Shown here one piece after another: positions 7,110 through 13,794 of a DNA stretch of 15,821 bases. Numbering within the stretch: the stretch's first letter is position 1; each line of letters begins with the position of its first letter. Where the stretch lies: assembly GCF_937976295.1 (NCBI RefSeq), contig NZ_CALJRY010000183.1, positions 1 through 15,821 on the forward strand. The letters are read 5' to 3'. The notes beneath the pieces were generated by a model, which saw only the letters and a program-made list of their open reading frames with translations, searched no databases and was not told where the DNA came from. The DNA is from an uncultured Rothia sp. (GTDB lineage: Bacteria > Actinomycetota > Actinomycetes > Actinomycetales > Micrococcaceae). Position numbers and translations under genes: made by a program.

Positions 7110-7184
7110 GAGAAGGCGCCGAGCACCCCACCGTGCAGCGGCACCCCCTCACCTATGTATCCCACCTCATCATCAAGGAGAAAC

Positions 7185-7484
7185 ATGAGCTCGATCGAAG
7201 GCATCGAAGACCCCTTTGGCCCCGGAACCGCAGGCGGCACTGCCCTGCTCGAACGCGAAGAAACCCAGCTTTCTGAGCCCGGCGACCACGAGCGCTTCTC
7301 CCACTACGTACGCAAAGAAAAAATCCTCGAATCGGCGCTGACCGGCGAACCCGTACGCGCCCTCTGCGGCAAAATGTGGGTACCCGGCCGTGACCCGCAG
7401 AAGTTCCCCGTCTGCCCCCAGTGCAAGGAAATCTACGAAGGCCTGGCACCGGGCAACGACGGCGACAACGGCTCCGGCGAATAA
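7185..7484 (+). CDS. DUF3039 domain protein
   Basis: A 99-residue acidic protein. The C-terminal half carries CGKMWVPGRDP (61-71) and FPVCPQC (74-80), so C61, C77 and C80 could form part of a metal site. These motifs are diagnostic of DUF3039, a small actinobacterial family of unknown function. An open frame extends upstream to a GTG at 7050. ATG 7185 is the sensible start because AAGGAG (7175-7180) precedes it and the upstream extension is Pro/Ser/Thr-rich with no family character. In many actinobacteria this gene stands next to the helicase that follows here. The link suggests a shared nucleic-acid role, but nothing in the sequence proves it. Confidence 0.88.
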   Translation: MSSIEGIEDPFGPGTAGGTALLEREETQLSEPGDHERFSHYVRKEKILESALTGEPVRALCGKMWVPGRDPQKFPVCPQCKEIYEGLAPGNDGDNGSGE

Positions 7485-7603
7485 TACGCGCCAGGCAAGA
7501 CGCCTCAGACAAATACGACTGAAATAACTACATCTGAATAACACGCTGCAGCAGCGAGACTCAACGGCCCAACACCGCCCATGAGACTGTGCTGACTAGC
7601 ACC

Positions 7604-7655
7604 AAATTCTTGCACCACAGCCCGGCAATAACCCGCGGATGTGGTGCTAGAATTT
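7604..7655. promoter_or_regulatory. 16-bp inverted repeat with embedded -10-like TAGAAT, upstream of the helicase
   Basis: AAATTCTTGCACCACA (7604-7619) and TGTGGTGCTAGAATTT (7640-7655) form a 16-bp inverted repeat with one mismatch and a 20-base spacer. The left flank also contains CTAGCACCA (7596-7604), which is perfectly complementary to TGGTGCTAG (7642-7650) in the right arm, so two mutually exclusive hairpins are possible. The right arm contains TAGAAT, a good -10 hexamer. No U-run follows, which argues against a simple terminator. It lies 128 bases before the helicase start. A switchable leader or an operator are both possible. Confidence 0.5.
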
Positions 7656-7783
7656 AACCTCGCTGTGCCCGGACCGCCAGAGCACTAGGAACGCCAGACG
7701 CCCACCGCCTCCAAACGGGGCAGAAGCGCCTACGCTGAGACGGCGGAAGGAACCAGCAGAGGCAGACGAGGAAGAAGGAGAGA

Positions 7784-9571
7784 ATGAGCGCACCCGCAGA
7801 GGAACCCACACTATTCGACAGTATGGTGAAGCCGAAGCTCTCCCCAGCATACCCCGACCGCGCCCCCTGGGGTACTTCCGTCAGCCTGCGCGCCTGGCAG
7901 GCAGAAGCCATGCAGAAGTACTTCGAAACCAACCCCCGCGACTTCATGGCAGTCGCAACCCCCGGCGCGGGTAAAACCACGTTTGCGCTGACCCTCGCCA
8001 AGGAACTATTTAACCGCGGCACGGTCCGCCAGCTTATTGTGGTGGCGCCGACCGACCACCTGAAAAAGCAGTGGGCAGACGCCGCTGCGAAAGTCGGTAT
8101 TCCCATCGACCCGAACTTCAAGAACGCAGACGTGACCATCAGCCGCCACTACAAGGGTGTGGCGCTGACCTACGCGCAGGTGGCGAATAAGCCGCAGCTG
8201 CACGCCCGCAACACCGAGGCGACGAAAACCCTCGTGATTTTTGACGAGATTCACCACGCTGGCGATTCGCTGTCCTGGGGCGACGGTCTGCGTGAAGCGT
8301 TCGACGACGCAACCCGCCGCGTGGCGCTGACGGGTACCCCGTTCCGTTCGGATACCTCACCGATTCCGTTCGTCACCTACGAGGTCGACAATGACGGTAT
8401 CCGCCGCTCCAAGGCAGATTACTCCTACGGTTACGGCCCCGCGCTGAAGGACCACGTGGTGCGCCCGGTCATCTTCATGGCGTACTCTGGCCAGATGCGT
8501 TGGCGCACCTCCGCCGGTGAGGAAATGGCGGCAAACCTCGGTGAGGGCTTCACCAAGGACATCACCTCCCAGGCGTGGCGAACCGCCCTCGACCCCAACG
8601 GCGAATGGATCCCGACCGTGCTCGCGGCGGCCGACAAGCGCTTGACCGAGGTGCGCCGCACCGTGCCCGACGCCGGTGCGCTCGTCATCGCAACCGACCA
8701 CGCAGACGCCAAAGCCTACGCCGAGCAGATTCAGAAAATCACCGGCGAATACCCCGCCGTGATTCTCTCTGATGACCGCGAAGCCTCCGCGAAAATTGAC
8801 GAATTCCGTGAAGGCATGCAGCGCTGGATGGTCGCCGTGCGCATGGTGTCCGAAGGCGTGGACGTGCCCCGCCTTGCCGTGGGTGTGTACGCCACCAGCA
8901 CCAGCACCCCGCTGTTCTTCGCGCAGGCTATCGGCCGTTTCGTGCGTGCCCGCAAGCGCGGCGAAACCGCCTCCGTGTTCCTGCCGTCCGTGCCGCAGCT
9001 GATGATCCTCGCCAACGACATGGAAGTGGAACGCGACCACGCCCTCGACCGCGGCGCACCCCAGGAAATCGACCCCATGGTCGAGGGCCTGGACGACCAC
9101 CTGCTCGAAGAAGCAAACCGCGAGGAACGCGCCTCCGAGCAGCTAGCACGCGGCAAGTTCGAGGCGCTCGGCTCCGAGGCGTCCTTCCACGGTGTGCTGT
9201 TCGACGGTGCTGAGTTCGCCTCCGGCAACCTTGCCGTGGGTAGTGAGGAGGAGCAGGACTTCCTGGGTATTCCGGGTCTGCTGGATGCCGAGCAGGTCGG
9301 TACGCTATTGCGCGCGCATCAGCGTGAGCACGCGGCACGCCGCCCGGCGACTGCGGCACCTTCGGTGGTGGATCACCGCCAGTTGAAGGCGCTGCGCAAT
9401 AAGCTGGCGAAGAACGTGGCGGCGTGGTCGATTCGTTCGGGTCAGCCGCACGGCGTGATTCATAATGAGCTGCGTAAGATTTGTGGCGGCCCGGCGGTCG
9501 CGCAGGCTTCGGCTGAGCAGATTCAGGCGCGTATCGATAAGCTGTCGGACTGGTTCGTGGGCCGACGCTAG
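7784..9571 (+). CDS. Superfamily 2 DEAD/DEAH-box helicase
   Basis: A 595-residue cytoplasmic helicase-like ATPase. Motifs appear in order: a Q-like RAWQAEAM (36-43), Walker A TPGAGKTT (59-66), motif Ia VVAPTDHLKKQW (86-97), DEIHH (154-158), TGTPFRSD (183-190), motif V SEGVDVP (356-362) and motif VI QAIGRFVRAR (381-390). The arrangement resembles the type III restriction-subunit-like SF2 proteins, but no nuclease or methyltransferase partner is nearby, so this is not a restriction system. The C-terminal 180 residues are charged and not recognised as a known domain. ATG 7784 follows AAGGAG (7775-7780). Synteny with a DUF3039 gene is common in actinobacteria. The gene ends in a TAG that lies inside an 11-base tandem duplication. 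Confidence 0.9.
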   Translation: MSAPAEEPTLFDSMVKPKLSPAYPDRAPWGTSVSLRAWQAEAMQKYFETNPRDFMAVATPGAGKTTFALTLAKELFNRGTVRQLIVVAPTDHLKKQWADAAAKVGIPIDPNFKNADVTISRHYKGVALTYAQVANKPQLHARNTEATKTLVIFDEIHHAGDSLSWGDGLREAFDDATRRVALTGTPFRSDTSPIPFVTYEVDNDGIRRSKADYSYGYGPALKDHVVRPVIFMAYSGQMRWRTSAGEEMAANLGEGFTKDITSQAWRTALDPNGEWIPTVLAAADKRLTEVRRTVPDAGALVIATDHADAKAYAEQIQKITGEYPAVILSDDREASAKIDEFREGMQRWMVAVRMVSEGVDVPRLAVGVYATSTSTPLFFAQAIGRFVRARKRGETASVFLPSVPQLMILANDMEVERDHALDRGAPQEIDPMVEGLDDHLLEEANREERASEQLARGKFEALGSEASFHGVLFDGAEFASGNLAVGSEEEQDFLGIPGLLDAEQVGTLLRAHQREHAARRPATAAPSVVDHRQLKALRNKLAKNVAAWSIRSGQPHGVIHNELRKICGGPAVAQASAEQIQARIDKLSDWFVGRR

Positions 9572-9590
9572 AACGTGGATAGAACGTAGA
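9569..9590. repeat. 11-base tandem duplication starting at the helicase stop codon
   Basis: TAGAACGTGGA (9569-9579) and TAGAACGTAGA (9580-9590) are adjacent copies that differ at one base. The first begins exactly with the helicase TAG stop codon. The same core, TAGAACGT, appears once more about 100 bases downstream. Confidence 0.8.
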
Positions 9591-9593
9591 GAA

Positions 9594-9627
9594 AAGCCCT
9601 GCGAGTGTGTACGCGCTCGCGGGGCTT
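9594..9627 (+). terminator. Helicase terminator, near-identical to the one at 11356
   Basis: AAGCCCTGCGAG (9594-9605) pairs with CTCGCGGGGCTT (9616-9627), 12 pairs including one G-U, around a ten-base loop. It stands 22 bases after the helicase stop codon. The U-run is interrupted (TTCT). The stem and most of the loop recur at 11356-11388. Confidence 0.8.
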
Positions 9628-9761
9628 CTGTATGCATAAAATGCAGAAATATTGGGTCTGAGGCACGATAATCATGGCAGCGCGGAGATAGAACGTGTAG
9701 CCTAGTGGGGGTAAGTTCTTTAGAAAACACGGCATGGCCGCCGGGCTTAGGGAACTTTCCA

Positions 9762-9788
9762 TTGATGCGCAGCATGTAGGTCTATGCT
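9762..9788 (+). promoter_or_regulatory. Candidate promoter of the first glycine-rich gene
   Basis: TTGATG (9762-9767) and TATGCT (9783-9788) are separated by 15 bases. The spacing is short for a housekeeping promoter. However, the second glycine-rich gene has the same layout (TTGAGA, 15 bases, TATACT), with a shared GTCTAT around the -10. The gap 9572-9890 holds no other credible gene. Confidence 0.35.
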
Positions 9789-9830
9789 GGGGCATCAAAA
9801 CTCTAAGAAACACCATGCAACCAACCCCAG

Positions 9831-9860
9831 GATGGTGCGCACCAAGATAGTGCGCACTGG
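9831..9860. promoter_or_regulatory. Two tandem GTGCGCAC palindromes upstream of the first glycine-rich gene
   Basis: TGGTGCGCACCA (9833-9844) is a perfect 12-bp palindrome and AGTGCGCACT (9849-9858) a perfect 10-bp palindrome. Each lies in a 15-base direct repeat starting GAT (9831 and 9846). They lie 40-60 bases downstream of the candidate promoter and about 30 bases before the start codon. Paired dyads in a leader suggest an operator for a dimeric repressor, or RNA hairpins. Confidence 0.5.
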
Positions 9861-9890
9861 GGCAGTTGCACCAACCTTTGAAGGACAGTG

Positions 9891-11312
9891 ATGTCTCATA
9901 TTTCTCGCCGTAAGGTCGTGAAGTGTGCCGCCTGGGCAACCCCCGTGATTGCGGCTTCAGCAGTAGTGCCAGCTTACGCTGCTTCAAAACCGGATTGCAC
10001 CGTGTCTGAAAAACCTTACATGGATATCAGCGCTGACATGTACAACCGACGGGAAGAAACAGAGTATCTCTACGCGCGCCACACCTACATTAAGGTACGT
10101 TTTGAACTGGTCGGTGGCGCAGGCGGCGGAAGCTTCGATAGGAGCTCTCCAGGCGGTTCCGGCGCGAAGGTTACCGGAGTCGTCGAGGTACCCGGTCCTG
10201 CGTCTATCCAGCTCATTGCAGGTGGCGGAGGAAGGGTCGATGTCCGAGGGTACGGTCCTACTCTGGATGAGTACCGGTCTGAAGGCTTCCAGGGCGGGCA
10301 AGGCTTTGGTAATGGTGGTGGGGTTCCTAACACTAGAATTCCCGATGACGTCATGAAAAAGCTGAGCGAACGCTGGGCATGGGCTGCTGATTGGGACCAC
10401 GGTCCGCATCCTAAGTTTCCCATGGAAGAAGTCTATGGATGCTCCGGCGGTGGTTCCTCGGCATTGCTCATCAACGGTGAGGTTATTGCCGTTGCTGGAG
10501 GCGGTGGCGGCGGAACCACCCGTGCAACAATGTTCACAACGGAACCTGACCCGGACCATTTCCCCGGAATCGTGGACGTTCGTATGACCGGTCCAGAAAA
10601 TCAGGCTCACCCGCCCGTGCGAAGTGTGGGCGGGTCGGGAGAACGAGCACGCGGTGGTGACGCCACAATCGGACGTGAGTATTATGCTCAGGACCCAAGC
10701 ATTCAACTAACTGTTGAAGGGGGTAAGGGCGGCGGTAACGGTATCGGTGGCGCCGGCGGCGCTAAGCCAACCGTGCTGACCGGTACCCCTAACGATGTCT
10801 TTAGCTTCGATAGCCAGAATAATCAGATTCTTTACAGCTCTTCGACTGCAGGTAACCCAGGCACTAATGGTTTGCAAGGGAACGGCGGTGACGGTGTAAT
10901 GTCTGTGAGCTACCAGCTGGACAACCACAGTCTGTACGGCGGGGAATATGAAACCCTTAAACTCCCGGACGGGACCCACAAATACTTGTCTTACTACCAA
11001 GTTGCTCCATACTTCAACGGTGCCCAGATCATTGTGTCTGGAGGCGGGGGCGGCGGCTACGGCGGCGGCGGTTCGGGCGCAGCTCTCTCACAATCAGCGA
11101 TTACGATTGCTCAAAAATGGAACAATAATCCGCAGGGTATTCGACAGAGTGTGAGCTCTGCGCAGGTTGCGGGTGCTGGAGGTGCGGGTGGCTCTTACCT
11201 GGCACCGAGTGTGATTGAAGGTGAGATTTCTCTATCAAATAACGCAGACCATTATAGTGAGTACGGAACCGGTGGTACCGCGACAGTGTATCTCTGTGAA
11301 GTGCCCTGGTAA
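9891..11312 (+). CDS. Secreted glycine-rich protein 1, Tat-type signal, Gly_rich-like domain
   Basis: A 473-residue predicted exported protein. The N-terminus has twin arginines (R6, R7 in SRRKVV), a moderately hydrophobic segment and an AYA-A cleavage site after residue 30, typical of actinobacterial Tat substrates. The mature part is rich in glycine: VGGAGGG (74-80), GGSGAKVTG (88-96), CSGGGSSALLINGE (184-197), AGGGGGG (202-208), SGGGGGGYGGGGSG (383-396), GAGGAGGSYLAPS (428-440). This order resembles the Gly_rich family named for the ALK/LTK receptor glycine-rich region and also known in bacteria. There is no LPXTG or lipobox. ATG 9891 is preferred over GTG 9888 because AAGGA (9881-9885) is well spaced. 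Codon use is mixed, unlike the next gene. Function unknown; a surface or matrix protein is a guess. Confidence 0.82.
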   Translation: MSHISRRKVVKCAAWATPVIAASAVVPAYAASKPDCTVSEKPYMDISADMYNRREETEYLYARHTYIKVRFELVGGAGGGSFDRSSPGGSGAKVTGVVEVPGPASIQLIAGGGGRVDVRGYGPTLDEYRSEGFQGGQGFGNGGGVPNTRIPDDVMKKLSERWAWAADWDHGPHPKFPMEEVYGCSGGGSSALLINGEVIAVAGGGGGGTTRATMFTTEPDPDHFPGIVDVRMTGPENQAHPPVRSVGGSGERARGGDATIGREYYAQDPSIQLTVEGGKGGGNGIGGAGGAKPTVLTGTPNDVFSFDSQNNQILYSSSTAGNPGTNGLQGNGGDGVMSVSYQLDNHSLYGGEYETLKLPDGTHKYLSYYQVAPYFNGAQIIVSGGGGGGYGGGGSGAALSQSAITIAQKWNNNPQGIRQSVSSAQVAGAGGAGGSYLAPSVIEGEISLSNNADHYSEYGTGGTATVYLCEVPW

Positions 11313-11355
11313 TAACCCGTCTTTGCCAGAGGTAAATTAAACCTCCGGCTCAGTG

Positions 11356-11390
11356 AAAGCCCCGCGAGTGTGTGCGCTCGCGGGGCTTTT
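11356..11390 (+). terminator. Terminator of glycine-rich gene 1
   Basis: AAAGCCCCGCGAG (11356-11368) pairs perfectly with CTCGCGGGGCTTT (11377-11389) around an 8-base loop, and the downstream arm ends in TTTT. It is 43 bases after the stop codon. Stem and loop nearly repeat the hairpin at 9594-9627. Confidence 0.92.
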
Positions 11391-11447
11391 GCGCGCCCGG
11401 TTTCCCGCCCGGAAATGTCGGGTTGAGCGAGGTCATGGCGTGGTGAG

Positions 11448-11474
11448 TTGAGAATGTTTTTGGGTGTCTATACT
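11448..11474 (+). promoter_or_regulatory. Candidate promoter of the second glycine-rich gene
   Basis: TTGAGA (11448-11453) and TATACT (11469-11474) are separated by 15 bases, the same arrangement as upstream of the first paralog. The -10 is one of the better matches in the window. Transcription would start near 11481, giving a leader of about 70 bases. Confidence 0.45.
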
Positions 11475-11489
11475 CTAGAAAATGAATAT

Positions 11490-11502
11490 TGCACTTAGTG
11501 CA
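11490..11502. promoter_or_regulatory. TGCACT-T-AGTGCA palindrome in the leader of glycine-rich gene 2
   Basis: A perfect 6-bp inverted repeat with a single central base lies about 15 bases downstream of the candidate -10 and 49 bases before the start codon. It is compact and symmetric like a repressor operator. It uses the same GCACT/AGTGC half-sites as the AGTGCGCACT element upstream of paralog 1, in the opposite order. Confidence 0.45.
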
Positions 11503-11551
11503 TAAAGGTGTAAATTATTCGCCCCTCTCAACCCTCGTGAAAGAAAACCTC

Positions 11552-12922
11552 ATGTCACACAACGCATACCCCACCCGCCGCACCATCCTCACCGGTGCAG
11601 CATGGGCACTGCCCATCATCGCAGCCTCCGCCGCCGTGCCCGCATACGCCGCCAACGGCGCACAAACCGGCACCTCCCACACCATCAAGGGACAGGCAAA
11701 CGGCCGCAAGACCGTCAAAACCTTCACCGTCCCGGCGGGTGTACGCGAACTCAGCTTCACCCTCACCGGCGGCGCGGGCGGCACCGTCATGGCACGCAGT
11801 CAGGGCGGATGCGGCGCCAAGGTCACCGGCACCGTCAGCGTCACCCCCGGCGCAACCGTAGAAATCGTGGCGGCAGCCGGCGGCATCGGCGTGCTTGAGC
11901 GCGTCACCCGCAACGGCGCAAGCTGGAACGAATCCAAGCCTGCAACCGGCGGCGAAGGCTACGGCAAGGGCGGCTCCTCCGCCGCTCAGGTCACCGTTCC
12001 CGCAGGTCCGAAGGCTATTATCGATGCGGTAAACCCCCGCACCTACGGCAACCCCACCGCTGGCGACGGCGCACCCCACACCCACTTCAAGCGCAGCATT
12101 TACGCCGCATCCGGTGGCGGCTCCTCCGCACTGCTGGTCAACGGCGCAGTGGTTGCTATCGCTGCAGGTGGCGGTGGCGGACACGTGCGTAACTCCAGCT
12201 CCACCGCACCGCTGCCCGGCTCCAGCTACGCCATCAGCCCGGTCTGCGGTCTGGAATGGGTACGCGGCGGCTCCGGCGGCAATGCAGAAGCCGCCATGGG
12301 CTATGAAGGCGCTGCCGCAAGCGACGCCTACAGCGTCGAGGCGAACCTGAAGATTACCGCACGCGCGGGTGCGGGCGCATTCAACGGTCGAGGCGGCATG
12401 GGCGCAATCGCAGACACCCTGCCCACCGGCGACCACGGTCTGGTTGGGTTCGGCTCCCAGAACAAGCAGGTCATCCACAGCACCAGCACCGCGGGCGCAA
12501 CCGGCGGCAACGGCTTCAACGCGAACGGTGCGGACGGCGTGGGCGCGTACGCCTACCAGTACGACAAGAACGACCCCACGAACCTGACCGGCACCGCAAC
12601 CGCACGAACCACCAGCATTACCATCAGCAAGAACTTCTTCGGCTACCAGACCGTGGTGTCTGCTGGCGGCGGCGCAGGCTACGGTGGCGGCGGCTCCGGT
12701 GTGGCGAACGCGGTTTCGGCAATCATCATCTCGCAGCAGTGGTGTAACAACCCGAAGAACCCGCGCCGTGCGGTCGGCTACGTTCAGCAGGGTGGCGCCG
12801 GTGGTGCTGGTGGCTCCTACTTGGCGCCGAGCGTGCGTAACGGTGCGATCGTTGGCACTAAGGAGGCTCCGGCTGGCCCGAACGTGCGCGTGAACGGCAT
12901 GGCGGAGGTTCGCTTCAAGTAA
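11552..12922 (+). CDS. Secreted glycine-rich protein 2, Tat-type signal, Gly_rich-like domain
   Basis: A 456-residue paralog of the preceding product. The Tat-type signal has TRRTIL (8-13), a hydrophobic segment and an AYA-A site after residue 33. The mature protein starts with FTVPAGVRELSFTLTGGAGG (58-77), the classic opening of bacterial Gly_rich proteins. It continues with GGCGAKVTG (85-93), ASGGGSSALLVNG (186-198), AAGGGGG (204-210), SAGGGAGYGGGGSG (370-383) and GGAGGAGGSYLAPS (414-427). ATG 11552 is chosen over upstream ATG 11489 because both paralogs then begin MSH before the twin arginines. Its ribosome site is weak (GTGAAAG). Codons end almost entirely in G or C, suggesting strong expression. 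Its three mature cysteines (87, 232, 398) are not at the positions of those in paralog 1. No anchor motif is seen; secreted or loosely cell-associated. Confidence 0.85.
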   Translation: MSHNAYPTRRTILTGAAWALPIIAASAAVPAYAANGAQTGTSHTIKGQANGRKTVKTFTVPAGVRELSFTLTGGAGGTVMARSQGGCGAKVTGTVSVTPGATVEIVAAAGGIGVLERVTRNGASWNESKPATGGEGYGKGGSSAAQVTVPAGPKAIIDAVNPRTYGNPTAGDGAPHTHFKRSIYAASGGGSSALLVNGAVVAIAAGGGGGHVRNSSSTAPLPGSSYAISPVCGLEWVRGGSGGNAEAAMGYEGAAASDAYSVEANLKITARAGAGAFNGRGGMGAIADTLPTGDHGLVGFGSQNKQVIHSTSTAGATGGNGFNANGADGVGAYAYQYDKNDPTNLTGTATARTTSITISKNFFGYQTVVSAGGGAGYGGGGSGVANAVSAIIISQQWCNNPKNPRRAVGYVQQGGAGGAGGSYLAPSVRNGAIVGTKEAPAGPNVRVNGMAEVRFK

Positions 12923-13005
12923 GCGGCCCGGCTGACTAAGTAGCCGCGGCTATACGGGTTGTAACGCTCGGCGAGTCGCGGGCAGGTTAAGTTATCGGCA
13001 CAGTA

Positions 13006-13062
13006 AGAGGCGGGGAGCCCGGGATAGTACATCCGATAGTACATCCCGGGCTCCCCGCCTCT
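13006..13062. terminator. Very strong bidirectional terminator with tandem repeat in its loop
   Basis: A perfect 20-bp GC-rich inverted repeat (13006-13025 with 13043-13062) separates the glycine-rich gene (+) from pncA (-), which converge here. The centre contains two exact tandem copies of GATAGTACATCC (13023-13034 and 13035-13046), and the GTAC in each copy can pair to extend the stem. U-runs are short on both sides. Confidence 0.85.
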
Positions 13063-13080
13063 GTCTATTCAAGGTCGAGG

Positions 13081-13707
13081 TTAGAGAACCTCAACCACCT
13101 CAACGCCCTCATCTTCAAGCTCGGCAACCACGTCGTCAAGCTTGTCCTCGTGCACGGGCGCGGTCAGATCAATCAGTACGCGAGTCTCGTAGCCTGCATC
13201 GACCGCATCGCGAGCGGTTGCCGACACGCAATAATCGGTGGCGATACCGACAACATCGACGAACTCGATGCCGCGCTCATCCAGCCACTCCGACAGGGGA
13301 GTCTGCGGGCCGTCCTCGGATGCATCCACACCGGGCTCGTGCTCGCCGGTCGCGACCTCATCCTCGGGCGCCAGAAGACCCTCAAAACCCGAGTACGCTG
13401 CCTCGAAGCGGCCCTTACGGAAGTACGCCTCAATGTAGTCGGTGTCCAGGTTCTCGTGAATCTGCGCGCCCTCGCTCTTGGCGACGCAGTGCACCGGCCA
13501 GGAGTCAACATAATCCGGGGTGTCGGAGAAGTGCGAACCCGGATCAATGTGCCAGTCCTGGGTGGCAACAATCGCGTCGTAGCGGTGGTGGTTGTTCTCC
13601 ACGTATTCGCTAATCAGCGCGGCAACGTCCGCACCACGCTCGGTGGCGAGGGTGCCGCCGGCGCAGAAATCGTTCTGCACGTCAACAATAATCAGTGCCT
13701 TAGACAT
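13081..13707 (-). CDS. pncA: Nicotinamidase
   Basis: A 208-residue isochorismatase-fold amidase that hydrolyses nicotinamide to nicotinate and ammonia. The catalytic triad is D9 (IIVDVQNDF), K98 (FRKGRFE) and C160 (GIATDYCV). The metal-site residues D51, H53, H59 (TQDWHIDPGSHF) and H73 (WPVHC) are all present. Compared with the 186-residue M. tuberculosis PncA, it carries an insertion of about 20 mostly acidic residues (about 113-135) between GFEG and TPLSEWL. A second acidic stretch forms the C-terminus. ATG 13707 is preceded by AAGGA at five bases. The gene lies 87 bases downstream of pncB on the same strand, so the two probably form an operon in which PncA makes the substrate of PncB. Confidence 0.95.
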   Translation of the reverse strand: MSKALIIVDVQNDFCAGGTLATERGADVAALISEYVENNHHRYDAIVATQDWHIDPGSHFSDTPDYVDSWPVHCVAKSEGAQIHENLDTDYIEAYFRKGRFEAAYSGFEGLLAPEDEVATGEHEPGVDASEDGPQTPLSEWLDERGIEFVDVVGIATDYCVSATARDAVDAGYETRVLIDLTAPVHEDKLDDVVAELEDEGVEVVEVL

Positions 13708-13732
13708 GTCTGTCCTTTACAAGTAGGAATGA

Positions 13733-13775
13733 GTTTTCACTCTGATTCGCCGAGTGAAATTCGCCGAGTGAAAAC
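13733..13775 (-). promoter_or_regulatory. Tandem and inverted repeats between pncB and pncA
   Basis: Two exact 14-base tandem copies of ATTCGCCGAGTGAA (13745-13758 and 13759-13772) lie within a perfect 10-bp inverted repeat, GTTTTCACTC (13733-13742) and GAGTGAAAAC (13766-13775). In minus-strand RNA this makes a hairpin in the pncA leader that can pair in two registers, because each copy has the GAGTGAA half. It could be a repressor site, an attenuator or an mRNA processing site setting the pncB:pncA ratio. No U-run follows. Confidence 0.55.
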
Positions 13776-13794
13776 AGTATCTCAGAAGGGTTGT

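Larger units (their letters stand above)
11313..11551. other. Intergenic region between the glycine-rich paralogs
   Basis: This 239-base gap holds a terminator (11356-11390), a candidate promoter (11448-11474) and a palindrome (11490-11502). No additional gene is seen. An open frame starting at ATG 11489 is only a 5' extension of the second paralog. Confidence 0.6.

Noticed and set aside
7050..7184. N-terminal extension of the DUF3039 protein from GTG 7050
   Set aside because: ATG 7185 has a strong AAGGAG site, and the extension is low-complexity without family features.
7784..9571. Helicase as part of a restriction or phage-defence system
   Set aside because: The motifs resemble type III restriction helicases, but no methyltransferase, nuclease or other defence gene is adjacent. 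DUF3039 plus helicase is a common housekeeping pairing.
11489..11551. N-terminal extension of glycine-rich protein 2 from ATG 11489
   Set aside because: It would overlap the palindrome and bury the Tat signal. The paralog starts MSH at the position matching ATG 11552.
11555..12478. 307-codon minus-strand frame opposite glycine-rich gene 2
   Set aside because: It is a mirror of GGC/GCC-rich codons giving a Cys/Gly/Ala-rich product. There is no ribosome site, and the sense gene has a clear signal peptide and a paralog.
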